The notes beneath the pieces were generated by a model that saw nothing but the letters and a program-made list of their open reading frames with translations, made no database searches and was not told where the DNA came from. The position numbers were made by a program, and so were the translations under genes. Positions 25,401 through 34,299 of a stretch of 64,000 bases of DNA are shown here, in pieces; positions within the stretch are counted from its first letter, which is position 1; each line of letters opens with the position of its first letter. Origin of the DNA: Pseudomonadales bacterium (GTDB lineage: Bacteria; Pseudomonadota; Gammaproteobacteria; Pseudomonadales; Pseudohongiellaceae); the NCBI GenBank assembly GCA_024234325.1, contig JACKOJ010000005.1, forward strand, positions 62,001 to 126,000, given 5' to 3'.

Positions 25401-28400
25401 ATGTCGTTTAAAAGATCGACGCAAGATCACCCCGCATTCGCTATCAAGCTCCTGAGTTCCGCGATCGCCCTTTCTCTCCTGGGAGGCGCAGGACAGGTGC
25501 TGGCGCAGACCCCCGATGTGGAGGAGGTGGTCGTGACCGGCTCCTACCTCCGCCGTTCTGAAGAGATTACTGCCGCTTCTCCCGTGACCCAGTTCAGCGC
25601 CGAAGACCTGGAGGGTCAGGGTGCCGTTAACATGGCACAGATTGCACAGAACCTGACTTTCAACAACGGCACCGCGGTCACGAACTCCATCCAGGGCGTC
25701 AGCAGCACCATTTCGAACTTCAACCTGCGGGGCCTTGGTCCGCGCGCCACCTTGACCTTGATCGACGGCAAGCGGGTTGCCACGGACAATATCCAGACTA
25801 TGCTCCCCGCCTCGGCGCTGCAGCGCATGGAGATCGTAACCGACGGTGCTGCGGCACTTTACGGCACAGATGCGGTGGCAGGGGTGGTCAACCTCATCCC
25901 CTATCAGTCCTATGACGGGCTGGAGGTGGAAGTGTTCACGGAAGGGGACGACCGTGGGGACTTCGGACGTACGGAAACCTCCTTCCTCGGCGGCAAGAGC
26001 TTCGGCGATGTCGACATCGTCATGGCGGGGTCCTATGTGGATTCCACGACCCTGGGTTGGAACGAGCGCCCCGACTATGTGCGTGCAGGCCTCACCCATA
26101 ATGGCGGTGGCAACCCGGGCAACTACATCGTGCCCCTGCGCGATGCCAACGGGAACCTGACCGGCAAATCCGCCAGCCGTCCCGATCCGAATTGCGGCCG
26201 TGAGACAGATACCGATCAGGCCGCACCCGGGAACAACCCCTGGGGCAACCTGCTGGGCGGTCGCTGTTTCATGAGTTTTGGTGACACGCGGGATTTCCAA
26301 CCCGCCTATCAGACCGCCGCTTTCTACAGCAATCTCAATTGGGAAATGAGCGAGGACGTCACCTTCCATTCGCAGATCATGTGGAACCGTCAGCGCTACC
26401 AGAACCGCAACAACCCCAGTAACCCAGGGGCGAGATCGGATGCCCTGGCAGTGGTCAGAGGCGAGCTGCCCGGCAACACCTTCCGGGCGAAGTCATCTGC
26501 CGGTCAGGAACTGTTCGCAGAGCCCATGCGCAACAGCAGTGGCGGTCTGGTCCTGGATGGCTATGGCCGCCCCCTGCCCCTGCGTGACGCCACCGGCCAG
26601 GTGGTACTGGCAAACAATCGCTTTGCCTCCATCGACAACGACCCCCTCGGCGGTGTCGTCTTCTATGAGGACGTGAACATCAACGGTGCGCAGTGGGTGC
26701 CCTTCAACAGAAGAGAAACCAACACGATTCCGACGGTGATACAGCAGTACAACGGCTATCAGCTCGAACACAATGACAAGCGCACTGTGAGATTTACCAC
26801 GGGGCTCGATTTCAATGTGCCGATGCTGGAAGGCTGGGAAGGCAGCGCCGATTATACCTATGGCCTGTTCAATGATGTCAGCAACAACTCCCAGCAGTTC
26901 AGTCTCGGTGCCGTGAACCAGGGCCTGAACTGCGATGTCATCAATGATGTGGACAGCTGCTTCAACCCCTTCGGTGCCGTGGATCCGCGTTTCCGTACGC
27001 CGCAGCATGTGGTGGACGCGATCTTCACCCAGGATGCACTCGACAACAAAACCCAGATTCAGGTGTACGACCTGATCCTGAACGGCAACGTGCCGCTTGG
27101 CGATTTCGAACTGCCTGGCGGCGCGATCTCCATGGCGGTGGGTTATCAGCGCCGGGATGAAAAGCAGACGGACGGCCCAACTGCAACCTCCATCCGCGAC
27201 GACCAGCTGATTGGCTCTCAGATACTGCCGCGCAGCCAGAGTCGCTCCAGCGATTCCTGGTTTGCCGAGTTTGCGTTTCCATTGCTGCACAATCTCGAGT
27301 TGAGCGCAGCGGTACGGGACGAGAGCTTCAGCACCGGCCAGAGTTCTGTCGTGGACAAGTTCGGTTTGGTCTATGTGCCGACGGATTGGCTGGCGGTCAG
27401 GGCGACCATGGGCGAGGCCTTCATTGTGCCGACGCTTTCGCAGCTGGATTCGCCGGAAACCTGCGGCCTGAGCAACGTGGCCGACCCGTTCTCGACCTTC
27501 CAGGGCTTCATCACTTCCTGCCGTGGTGGTAACCCCAATCTGGCGTCCGAGACCTCCGACAGTCTTTCCGTGGGCATCGATCTCAACTTGCTGGAGAATC
27601 TCACCTGGTCCATCACCTGGAGTGAAACGGACTTCAAAGACCGCATCGTGAGCACGACCACAGAAGACATTCTGCGTTCGGACTACAAGAACTTCCTGGC
27701 AGCGACGGGCTTTGCGGCGACAACCGCGAACCCCCATCCGAGTGCCGCGCAGATTCAAGCCTGGGTGAACGATCCACGTTCGGACAAGCGTGTCGTGCGC
27801 AATGCGGCGGACATCACAACGCCTGACCGCATCCTGCAGAGCGACTCCAACGCGTCCACCATGCTGGTGCGTGCCTGGGATACCCAGCTCGACTATGGTT
27901 TCTCATTGGATGATGTAGGCCTCAACGGCTGGGGCAATATCGATTTGCAACTGCAGGGCACCTACATGGATACCTATCAGTTCCAGTTGGTGGAAGACGG
28001 CCCGGTGCGTGAGGCGGTGGGCAATCAGAACAACCCCTTCGGTGCTGTGCCGACCATTCCGCAGATTCGCGCAAACTTCCGCATCAACTGGAGTATGGGC
28101 AATCATGCGATCAGTGCCACGACGCGCTACATCGACGAGGTGAAGTTCGATGCCAGCGAATTCAGCTTCCAGCAGTTCTTCCCGGGAGCCGAATGGGGCG
28201 GTCCAACCGACAAGCTGCGCGCCTGGACGCAGTTGGACATGTTCTATTCCTACCGTGGCTACGAGGCGCTTGGCGGGGAGTTTGCCTTCTCGGTCGGTGC
28301 CCGTAACCTCACGGACAGAATGCCGCAGAAAACCGGCATGATCGCCGGTGTGGCAGCGGAGACCCAGGATGTATTGGGGCGTATGCTGTACGCCCGAGTG

Positions 28401-28418
28401 AATTACCGCTTCCAGTAG
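25401..28418 (+). CDS. Large TonB-dependent receptor
   Basis: 1005 residues from the ATG at 25401, preceded by GAGGT with six bases spacing; the ATG at 25389 would overlap that site. A signal peptide ends near GQVLAQ. The TonB box is EEVVVTGSYLRRSEE. The plug holds SDLEGQ-like AEDLEGQGAVNMAQIAQN, NFNLRGLGPRATLTLIDGKR and GAAALYGTDAVAGVVNLI. The barrel ends in YARVNYRFQ. Receptors of this size and type are abundant in marine gammaproteobacteria, where many take up oligosaccharides or peptides; the substrate here is unknown. No substrate-processing genes adjoin it. A terminator follows at 28436. Confidence 0.88.
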   Translation: MSFKRSTQDHPAFAIKLLSSAIALSLLGGAGQVLAQTPDVEEVVVTGSYLRRSEEITAASPVTQFSAEDLEGQGAVNMAQIAQNLTFNNGTAVTNSIQGVSSTISNFNLRGLGPRATLTLIDGKRVATDNIQTMLPASALQRMEIVTDGAAALYGTDAVAGVVNLIPYQSYDGLEVEVFTEGDDRGDFGRTETSFLGGKSFGDVDIVMAGSYVDSTTLGWNERPDYVRAGLTHNGGGNPGNYIVPLRDANGNLTGKSASRPDPNCGRETDTDQAAPGNNPWGNLLGGRCFMSFGDTRDFQPAYQTAAFYSNLNWEMSEDVTFHSQIMWNRQRYQNRNNPSNPGARSDALAVVRGELPGNTFRAKSSAGQELFAEPMRNSSGGLVLDGYGRPLPLRDATGQVVLANNRFASIDNDPLGGVVFYEDVNINGAQWVPFNRRETNTIPTVIQQYNGYQLEHNDKRTVRFTTGLDFNVPMLEGWEGSADYTYGLFNDVSNNSQQFSLGAVNQGLNCDVINDVDSCFNPFGAVDPRFRTPQHVVDAIFTQDALDNKTQIQVYDLILNGNVPLGDFELPGGAISMAVGYQRRDEKQTDGPTATSIRDDQLIGSQILPRSQSRSSDSWFAEFAFPLLHNLELSAAVRDESFSTGQSSVVDKFGLVYVPTDWLAVRATMGEAFIVPTLSQLDSPETCGLSNVADPFSTFQGFITSCRGGNPNLASETSDSLSVGIDLNLLENLTWSITWSETDFKDRIVSTTTEDILRSDYKNFLAATGFAATTANPHPSAAQIQAWVNDPRSDKRVVRNAADITTPDRILQSDSNASTMLVRAWDTQLDYGFSLDDVGLNGWGNIDLQLQGTYMDTYQFQLVEDGPVREAVGNQNNPFGAVPTIPQIRANFRINWSMGNHAISATTRYIDEVKFDASEFSFQQFFPGAEWGGPTDKLRAWTQLDMFYSYRGYEALGGEFAFSVGARNLTDRMPQKTGMIAGVAAETQDVLGRMLYARVNYRFQ

Positions 28419-28435
28419 ACCGTCGCTGAAAACTG

Positions 28436-28476
28436 GGGCAGGGTACACTTCGACGTGTGTGCCCTGCCCATTTTTT
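28436..28476 (+). terminator. Rho-independent terminator
   Basis: GGGCAGGG (28436-28443) and the following TACAC pair with GTG and CCCTGCCC (28462-28469), then ATTTTTT follows. Confidence 0.9.
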
Positions 28477-28504
28477 ACTGCTGTCAGCCGCAATGGCTGT
28501 GGCG

Positions 28505-29686
28505 TTACGCCCGCTTCATCTGCGCGATAATTTCCGCCAGTCGTTGTACTGCCGAAATCGACTCGTTCGGGTCGAGATTCTCTGCGTCATTGTTGAAGTC
28601 GCCCTCTGCCTGCGCCTGCACGAGCAGGCCGTCCCGCCGCGGATACACGGCGACATGCCGGCTGCCGTAGTAGAAGCCGTAGTCCAGTTCCGGCTGCGGC
28701 ATCAGCTTGCAGGTCTGTCCACGCACCGGGATGATGCTGTCGTCCGCCAGCAGTGCACGGGCGCCGTATCCTGTGCAGTTTATGATCGTACGTTCCTCAA
28801 TGGCAGCAAAGTCGCTGCGATCCGTAAGTGCATAGGTTTCTATCCTGCCACCTCCGGCGAGAAAATCCCCCATCAACAGGCGCGAGTAGGAGGCGATATT
28901 GAACAGCAGGGTCGGTCGCCTGCGCACGTAGGGCACAGGGAAGGGATGCGACACCACGTCCACATTCTGCGGTGTAATGTCCTGAATCAGTTCTCGCTCG
29001 AAGTTCGGATATTCGGGCTCGCCGGATTCGTTGTTGGGCTGCGGACTGCCCGGAGGCAAATCCGACAGGCTGTACATGTCGCGCCATTCGATGGGGTTGC
29101 CAGCGACCCCCAGCAGGGATTGATAGCGACGGAAGGAATAGCGCGCCATGGATTCCCAGCGTTCGGCGAACGCGGCAGCGTGCTCGGCGGTGCAGATGCG
29201 TGAATCCGGTGTCCAGGCTCCTGTGGCGAAGTTTGAGCGCACATAGGGCGGGCGTTCTTTCGCATAAATCCTTACTCGCAAACCTGCCTGCTGTGCCACC
29301 ACCGCAGTTGTCAGGCCAATGGCACCGCACCCGACAACGGCGATTTCCTGACGTCCCGTCTCCTTGGCCATGGCCACGGCAAGCTGGGCACTGCCCCAGG
29401 ACAGGGACCAGCCGCTGCCCCCGTGCCCGTAATTGTGCACGACCTGCTTGCGGCCGATGCGCTCGGTTTCGATGCGAGGTCCCTGTGGGCGAAAGGGTCG
29501 GGTGCACACATTCATCTCGATAATTCTGTCCGGACCGGCGACGATCGGTGCCAGCGTTCGCGTGTCGGCTCCCATCCCCGCAGTGGCGCCTGGGGCAGAA
29601 GAACCTGGGCCTTGAGCCGCCACAACTGCGACCGGCAGAGTGGAGAGCAGGGCGGCGGAACCTTTCAGGAAGTGACGTCGTTGCAT
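28505..29686 (-). CDS. Tat-exported FAD-dependent D-amino-acid-oxidase-like oxidoreductase
   Basis: 393 residues from the ATG at 29686 with GAGGA six bases upstream. The Tat-type signal is QRRHFLKGSAALLSTLPVA. After about 130 residues comes the dinucleotide-binding fold IAVVGCGAIGLTTAVVAQQA (GxGxxG), then RSNFATGAWTPDSRIC, INCTGYGARALLADDSIIPV and RGQTCKLMPQ, in the order seen in D-amino acid oxidase family proteins. It probably oxidises an amine or amino acid in the periplasm. The open frame continues upstream to 30373, but that part overlaps the next gene and is not coding. The FAD fold beginning only at about residue 120 is unusual and leaves a long unexplained N-terminal section. Confidence 0.75.
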   Translation of the reverse strand: MQRRHFLKGSAALLSTLPVAVVAAQGPGSSAPGATAGMGADTRTLAPIVAGPDRIIEMNVCTRPFRPQGPRIETERIGRKQVVHNYGHGGSGWSLSWGSAQLAVAMAKETGRQEIAVVGCGAIGLTTAVVAQQAGLRVRIYAKERPPYVRSNFATGAWTPDSRICTAEHAAAFAERWESMARYSFRRYQSLLGVAGNPIEWRDMYSLSDLPPGSPQPNNESGEPEYPNFERELIQDITPQNVDVVSHPFPVPYVRRRPTLLFNIASYSRLLMGDFLAGGGRIETYALTDRSDFAAIEERTIINCTGYGARALLADDSIIPVRGQTCKLMPQPELDYGFYYGSRHVAVYPRRDGLLVQAQAEGDFNNDAENLDPNESISAVQRLAEIIAQMKRA

Positions 29687-29808
29687 GGCGGGTCCTCGAA
29701 TCGTGGGCAGTAGCGGGCGTGCCGAAGCACGACCGCTGCGGAAAAACATGAGGAATTTTGCAGCAGGAAGTATGCCATGGAATGGCAGTGAGCGGTTGGC
29801 GAGCCGAT

Positions 29809-30159
29809 TCAGCCAAAACGGCTGCGGAACATGAAGAACACGGCCCCCACCAGGCACAGGCCCGCCCACAGATAATCCAGCTTCAACGGTTCCTTCAGGT
29901 ACATGACCGAGAACGGCACGAACACACTGAGCGTGATCACTTCCTGAATGATCTTCAATTGTCCAACACTGAGCACACTGTAGCCGATGCGATTGGCAGG
30001 CACCTGAAACAGGTATTCCAGCAGGGCAATGCCCCAGCTCGCTAGGGCAGCGACGACCCAGGGCTTGTGGTTCAGTTCTTTCAGATGGGCGTACCAGGCA
30101 AAGGTCATAAACACATTGCTGCAGATCAGCAGGCCAATCGAAAGAAGCACTGGAGGCAT
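29809..30159 (-). CDS. DUF486 family DMT-like membrane protein
   Basis: 116 residues from the ATG at 30159 (MPPVLLSIGLLICSNVFMTF), the usual length of DUF486. Four membrane helices; conserved TFAWYAHLKELNHKPW, AWGIALLEY-like SWGIALLEYLFQVPANRIG and GQLKIIQEVITLSVFVPFSV. DUF486 proteins are half-size relatives of the drug/metabolite transporter family. Substrate unknown. Monocistronic on the minus strand. Confidence 0.88.
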   Translation of the reverse strand: MPPVLLSIGLLICSNVFMTFAWYAHLKELNHKPWVVAALASWGIALLEYLFQVPANRIGYSVLSVGQLKIIQEVITLSVFVPFSVMYLKEPLKLDYLWAGLCLVGAVFFMFRSRFG

Positions 30160-30311
30160 GGTATTTCCGGTGGGCAGAGGGCCCGAGAAGACCACCAAGT
30201 CGGTGGCGTGGCGATTGTGCTACATCGGGTACTGCCAACTCAAGCGTTGCCCGGTGAGTATTGCTGCCCGAGTTGGCAAACCAGGTGCCCACTTCCCCGC
30301 TCAGAGGCGGG

Positions 30312-31040
30312 TCAGGGAGCCGCCGGCATAAGCGCTTTTGCCGCTGCGTTCGCGGCGTCGCCGGCAACCGCATCGGGCGTCAGCACCAGATCGATGCACT
30401 GATGATAAACGTCGTTGTCATCGTCCTGTGTCGTGGTGTTGTACACGCCGTGCGCCGGGCCCGCCGGATCCTCCATGATCTGAATGATCTGAAGGGTGCA
30501 GTTGTCACACTCTACATTGGGCAGCGTGACCTGCCAGGTGTAGGTCGCCTGCGCCGTGTCGCGCGTGTGGGGGTTCAGGTTGTCCATCAGGACGGTGGCG
30601 TTGTTGAAGAAGTCGCCTTCGGTGGCCTGGTCGCCGAGGCGACATTGGTCGGTGCCATCGATGGGGCAACCTCCCGCGCGATTGTCCGGGTCTACCGGAA
30701 CGATCCAGCGCGGATCGACAAAATCATCGTCGCCATCGTTGTCGAATGCGATACGGAAATAGCCCGGGTGCCGGACATATTCGGCCAGGGCGATGGTAAT
30801 GGTCTCGCCCGGTTTGTAGGTGTAGATGGCGCCGGTGGCAACACCCTCGGGATTGCCGCAGGCGCCGATCTTGGTGTCGCGCCCCCGCTCGCCCTGCTCG
30901 AATTTGGCCACGTGAGTGCCGGCCCGCTGCAGGTCGATGTGGGCGCTGGCTAGCTGGCTGACCCCAGCCAGCAGGAACAGGGCCAGGGAGAGGCTGCGGC
31001 GCAGCCAGGTCAGGGATAACGGGTGTGTTGTCGCAGTCAT
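30312..31040 (-). CDS. LPMO-like secreted copper-site protein (SCE4755-type)
   Basis: 242 residues. The signal peptide ends at QLASA, leaving His as the first residue of the mature protein (HIDLQRAGTHVAKFEQG). An N-terminal histidine is the key ligand of the copper 'histidine brace' of lytic polysaccharide monooxygenases. A second candidate histidine is in YVRHPGYFRIAFDND. Cysteines in ACGNPEG, GGCPIDGTDQC and VECDNCTLQI could form disulfides. The protein resembles the SCE4755 family of LPMO-like proteins. Either polysaccharide oxidation or copper binding is possible. The C-terminal 20 residues are alanine-rich. Confidence 0.7.
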   Translation of the reverse strand: MTATTHPLSLTWLRRSLSLALFLLAGVSQLASAHIDLQRAGTHVAKFEQGERGRDTKIGACGNPEGVATGAIYTYKPGETITIALAEYVRHPGYFRIAFDNDGDDDFVDPRWIVPVDPDNRAGGCPIDGTDQCRLGDQATEGDFFNNATVLMDNLNPHTRDTAQATYTWQVTLPNVECDNCTLQIIQIMEDPAGPAHGVYNTTTQDDDNDVYHQCIDLVLTPDAVAGDAANAAAKALMPAAP

Positions 31041-31102
31041 GGTCGGTCGGGCCTCGTGCCTGTACTTGTTGTGTGAGTTCGCCCGGGCAGCCGCGAGTGT
31101 AC

Positions 31103-31912
31103 TTACACCGCCACTGGCCAGATGGGCGCCGGTCGATCCGGGTCTTCGGGTTCTGTCTTGCTGTTCAGGTAGGTCAGAATGGCATCCTTGAGTTCGGAGC
31201 CGGTGCCAAGTCCCTGATTGCCGAACAGCCGGTTGAATTCCAGCACATAGGGGTGCCCGCCGACAAGGGCGATGTCGAAACCGGCATGGTCGACACCCAA
31301 CTCGCGCGCCAGGCGCAGGGCGAGATTCGTGACCGAGGCGGGGACCGGGGAGTAGTCGATGCTGCCGCCCTGGGCAACGTTGTTGTAGAAGCCCCGTGGG
31401 GATTGCGTGCGCCAGTACGCGGTAACGACCTGCTCGCCCACGATTACCACGCGGACATCGCGATCAATGGGCAGGTATTCCTGCACGTACAGGGAATCGG
31501 TACGGGTGCAGTAGCGCCGCCAGTCTTCGCGTGACTCGATCAGCCACACTCCCTCCCCCATGCTGGCGCGGGGCAGCTTGGCCACGAAGGGCAGGGCCAT
31601 GGTGTCCCATAGGCGTTCCTGGGCTTCCGGTGTGTTGGCGTCAATGAGCGTCAGCGGAGTGTGCTCCGGCGCGACAAGCTCAAAGGCGCGGGTCATCTCA
31701 ATCTTGTTGTGTCCGATGCGGTAGCTCGCCTCGCTGGGGAACACGCGACAATGCAGGCCGTAGATCAGCCCGTTCAGTTGCCAGTATTCCGGAAACAGGA
31801 CCCAGTCGGCTTCCTGCAGGAGCGTGCGATGACGAAGCGTATGCTCCGGTTTGATAACGGTGGTGTCGGGAAAGCCCAGCGTACGAAAAACGTCGAAGGA
31901 CACAAGATTCAT
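31103..31912 (-). CDS. RimK-like ATP-grasp ligase
   Basis: 269 residues from the ATG at 31912. An N-terminal SFDVFRTLGFPDTTVIKPE region precedes the ATP-grasp fold: LPFVAKLPRASMGEGVWLIE (ATP-binding lysine and glycine loop), YVQEYLPIDRDVRVVIVGE, and the Mg-binding AGFDIALVGGHPYVLEFNRL. Family members join amino acids or peptides to a carboxylate using ATP. The acceptor here is not known. The open frame extends to 32200, but the upstream part overlaps the GFA gene and lacks the conserved start. A promoter candidate lies just upstream. Confidence 0.75.
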   Translation of the reverse strand: MNLVSFDVFRTLGFPDTTVIKPEHTLRHRTLLQEADWVLFPEYWQLNGLIYGLHCRVFPSEASYRIGHNKIEMTRAFELVAPEHTPLTLIDANTPEAQERLWDTMALPFVAKLPRASMGEGVWLIESREDWRRYCTRTDSLYVQEYLPIDRDVRVVIVGEQVVTAYWRTQSPRGFYNNVAQGGSIDYSPVPASVTNLALRLARELGVDHAGFDIALVGGHPYVLEFNRLFGNQGLGTGSELKDAILTYLNSKTEPEDPDRPAPIWPVAV

Positions 31913-31944
31913 GAATGGGTGAAAGCTCAAGGAAAAGTGAGCGC

Positions 31945-31972
31945 ATTCTATGCGGAATTTTCGTTCTGGCAA
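31945..31972 (-). promoter_or_regulatory. Sigma70-type promoter for the ATP-grasp gene
   Basis: Minus strand TTGCCA (31972-31967), a 16-base spacer and TAGAAT (31950-31945). The predicted start is about 26 bases before the ATG. Confidence 0.5.
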
Positions 31973-31982
31973 GCAAAATTTA

Positions 31983-32384
31983 TTAACCGGGGAGTCCGGG
32001 AAAACAGGTGAGTGATTCCAGTTCCCGATCCCATCCTGCGCGACTTGCCGTGCACAGATGTGCCTCCGGTCCCAGCGCAGGTTCATCGTCGAGACTGCCC
32101 GCCGGTACCACCAGCAGTGCGCCGTGTATCTGCTCTCCTGGCAGTGCGGAGCCGCATTGCGAGCAGAAGCTGCGGGCGTGCTGTGTGCCTGCCAGTTCAA
32201 AGCGCTTTACTAGCCTTGTGCCGCTTAGCCAGATCAGGGTCGCCGTCGTTGAGAACAGGTTGGCGGCGTGCGCCGATCCGGTGTCCTTGCGGCACCGGCT
32301 GCAATGGCAGAGATAGAAGTTCTGGAAATCTCCATCAATTTCAAAACGCACCTCTCCGCACAAACAGGAACCGTGCAGGCTCAT
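31983..32384 (-). CDS. GFA family zinc protein
   Basis: 133 residues. The GFA (glutathione-dependent formaldehyde-activating) cysteine pattern is complete: GSCLCGEVRFEID, CHCSRCRKDTGSAHAAN and FCSQCGSALPG. Members bind structural zinc; catalysis with glutathione is proven for only a few. The start overlaps the stop of the upstream GFA gene by four bases (ATGA), so the two are translationally coupled paralogs. Confidence 0.88.
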   Translation of the reverse strand: MSLHGSCLCGEVRFEIDGDFQNFYLCHCSRCRKDTGSAHAANLFSTTATLIWLSGTRLVKRFELAGTQHARSFCSQCGSALPGEQIHGALLVVPAGSLDDEPALGPEAHLCTASRAGWDRELESLTCFPGLPG

Positions 32385-32857
32385 ATCCCGCGCTCCTGCT
32401 TTGTCCTGAATTCCTCATACTCCAGGAGCAGCGCTTCATAGGCTTCCATCGGCGGGAATTGTGCGTAGCTGTGCACGGCCGGAGTACTCGCCCAGCGAAG
32501 TTTTTCGCTGGTCCAACTTTCGATAAAAGGGGCGAAGGGCTGGGGATCGTTCAACAGGGAGCTGCGCACATTGACGAACATGTCCATGCCTGGGATACGG
32601 GTGAACATCCAGCTCATGCAATGCGGGCAACAGTAGTGGTGTACATCGTCCCCGTGCAGCCCGCCAATGATTGCCTCTCCCTGTGTCACTCGAAAGGCCT
32701 GGGTGGGGAAGGCGGCACTCAGCGAAAACGCACTCGCGCTCATGCGCTGACATCCCCTGCAGTGGCAGGCCATGGTGATCAGCGGCGGGGCGCTGACCTC
32801 AAAACGGACGCGGCCGCAGCGACAAGCGCCGGACAGTGGGGAAAAACTGGGTTTCAT
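32381..32857 (-). CDS. GFA family zinc protein (paralog)
   Basis: 158 residues. GACRCGRVRFEVSA, ACHCRGCQRMSASAFSL and YCCPHCMSWMFTR carry the GFA cysteines, though the last pair is CPHC followed by Met-Ser rather than CGS. The two tandem GFA proteins are clearly diverged from each other, which suggests different partners rather than recent duplication. First gene of the two-gene unit. Confidence 0.87.
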   Translation of the reverse strand: MKPSFSPLSGACRCGRVRFEVSAPPLITMACHCRGCQRMSASAFSLSAAFPTQAFRVTQGEAIIGGLHGDDVHHYCCPHCMSWMFTRIPGMDMFVNVRSSLLNDPQPFAPFIESWTSEKLRWASTPAVHSYAQFPPMEAYEALLLEYEEFRTKQERGI

Positions 32858-33059
32858 AAGCGCATTCTCGCGAAAGGATTCGACGGTCTATTCTGACATG
32901 TCACTCAAGGCACTGCGACTGGTCTCGCTGCACAAGCAAACTACCAGATTCTCCGATACCCCAGTTCAGGGGGGAGATCGTGCGTCGGCATCAGTCTAGA
33001 CTTCCTCACAACGATGGCGAGAGCGCCGTTTTGACCTGTGACTACATGAGGAAGGGACC

Positions 33060-33683
33060 ATGAAGAAAACGATTTACGGCCTGCTGGCAGGCGTGTGGCT
33101 GGTAAGCAGCGTGGTGGTTTACGCCGCGGACATGAACAGCATTGCCAAGGCCAGTATGATTCTCAGTACGGTCGCCGGGCTCGCCGACAAGTACCAGGAC
33201 GTGCAGGAGATGCTCAACGCCGGAACGCTGGAGCTGGACGTGCCGGAACCGATTGAGGGCAACGAAGGCGAGTTCTACTTTCCCTACACAGAAAGCGGCT
33301 ACCTGACCCCCTGGGCGGAGAAGGCGTTGAGTGCACAGGTAGGCGCGGAAGTGGGGGGGCGTGCTGCAGACAGCGCCGTATCGTCGCTGGCGAGCAAGGT
33401 GCCTCTTGGTGGCTTCCTGGCGGGTAAGGCGAAGAGCAAGGCCAAGGAAACCGGTGCGGTTGTCGCGATTGGCGGCTGGGATTTCATTCGCGAGAACACT
33501 GAATTGTCCTTCAACAGTCTGGACGATCTGTCTGTGTACATGCACAGCGAATTCAACGGCGAGGCCGATTACGAGCAGGCGCTGGCCGCGGCTATGGCCA
33601 TTTACCCGGAACTGGAGCGTGGGCACGAACGTGCCATCGACAAGGCCTACAAGGACGCACGACGCAAGGCGCGCCAGCAGTAA
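33060..33683 (+). CDS. Hypothetical secreted protein
   Basis: 207 residues. The signal peptide ends at VVVYA (about residue 22). The mature part is acidic at first (GTLELDVPEPIEGNEGEFYF) and basic and helical at the end (HERAIDKAYKDARRKARQQ). A glycine/alanine-rich stretch, GRAADSAVSSLASKVPLGGF, lies in the middle. AGGAAGGG precedes the ATG. I do not recognise a family and see no operon partner. Confidence 0.65.
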   Translation: MKKTIYGLLAGVWLVSSVVVYAADMNSIAKASMILSTVAGLADKYQDVQEMLNAGTLELDVPEPIEGNEGEFYFPYTESGYLTPWAEKALSAQVGAEVGGRAADSAVSSLASKVPLGGFLAGKAKSKAKETGAVVAIGGWDFIRENTELSFNSLDDLSVYMHSEFNGEADYEQALAAAMAIYPELERGHERAIDKAYKDARRKARQQ

Positions 33684-33705
33684 GCAAACCGACATACCCC
33701 GGGGC

Positions 33706-34284
33706 TCAGCGATCGTTGAGCCCCAGTCCTTCCAGAATGCGCGGAACGCATTTTTCAATACGGGAGACTCTTGTCGCTGCCTGTTTGGCCCCGGCAAAAT
33801 GCAGATTGTAGGCACGACGCCTACCGGGAGTCAGCGCCTCGAAGGCAGCGCAAAAACTTCTATCGCTTTCGAGCTTTGCCTGCAGTTCCTCGACATAGTC
33901 CAGTGCTGTGTTTTCCTTGAGCTCCACCTTCAGGCCCGCTTTCTCAATGTCGATGGCCTCTGCAATATAGCGGCGCAGATCCGCCGCAAGATCCTGTACC
34001 TGCTGCGCACTGGTGATGCGCACCCGCTTTGCTGACCGGGAGTTCTCGCCTGGTGCCTCCAGTATCTGCGCCGGGTCTTTCAGCAGCGCGCCCTTGAAGA
34101 ACATCGGCGAACAGAATTCCTTGAAGCCCTGCAGGATGACAACATTGCTGCCCTGCCAGGCGTAGCAGGGCTTGCCCCATTTGAACTCCTCTGTCAGCGG
34201 AAATTCCTGGAGAATTTTGCGCAGCGCAAGAAATGCCTCCTGCCAGCGCCCGGGTTTTGCGAAGAAAGCGTCTGTTTTGCTCAT
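33706..34284 (-). CDS. YdeI/OmpD-associated family protein (DUF1801-like)
   Basis: 192 residues from the ATG at 34284 with AAGGAG upstream. KTDAFFAKPGRWQEAFLALR, LTEEFKWGKPCYAWQGSNVV and FKEFCSPMFFKGALLKDP are the DUF1801 (frataxin-like fold) segments, and LTPGRRRAYNLHFAGAKQAA with RVSRIEKC is the C-terminal YdeI motif. The family is implicated in stress or iron handling without a defined activity. It lies 15 bases downstream of a second DUF1801 gene. Confidence 0.82.
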   Translation of the reverse strand: MSKTDAFFAKPGRWQEAFLALRKILQEFPLTEEFKWGKPCYAWQGSNVVILQGFKEFCSPMFFKGALLKDPAQILEAPGENSRSAKRVRITSAQQVQDLAADLRRYIAEAIDIEKAGLKVELKENTALDYVEELQAKLESDRSFCAAFEALTPGRRRAYNLHFAGAKQAATRVSRIEKCVPRILEGLGLNDR

Positions 34285-34299
34285 GTGTTGCACTCCTTC

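Noticed and set aside
29687..30373. N-terminal extension of the FAD oxidoreductase frame to 622 codons
   Set aside because: It overlaps the DUF486 gene in another frame, the added residues are low in pattern, and a Tat signal with a good ribosome binding site marks the start at 29686.
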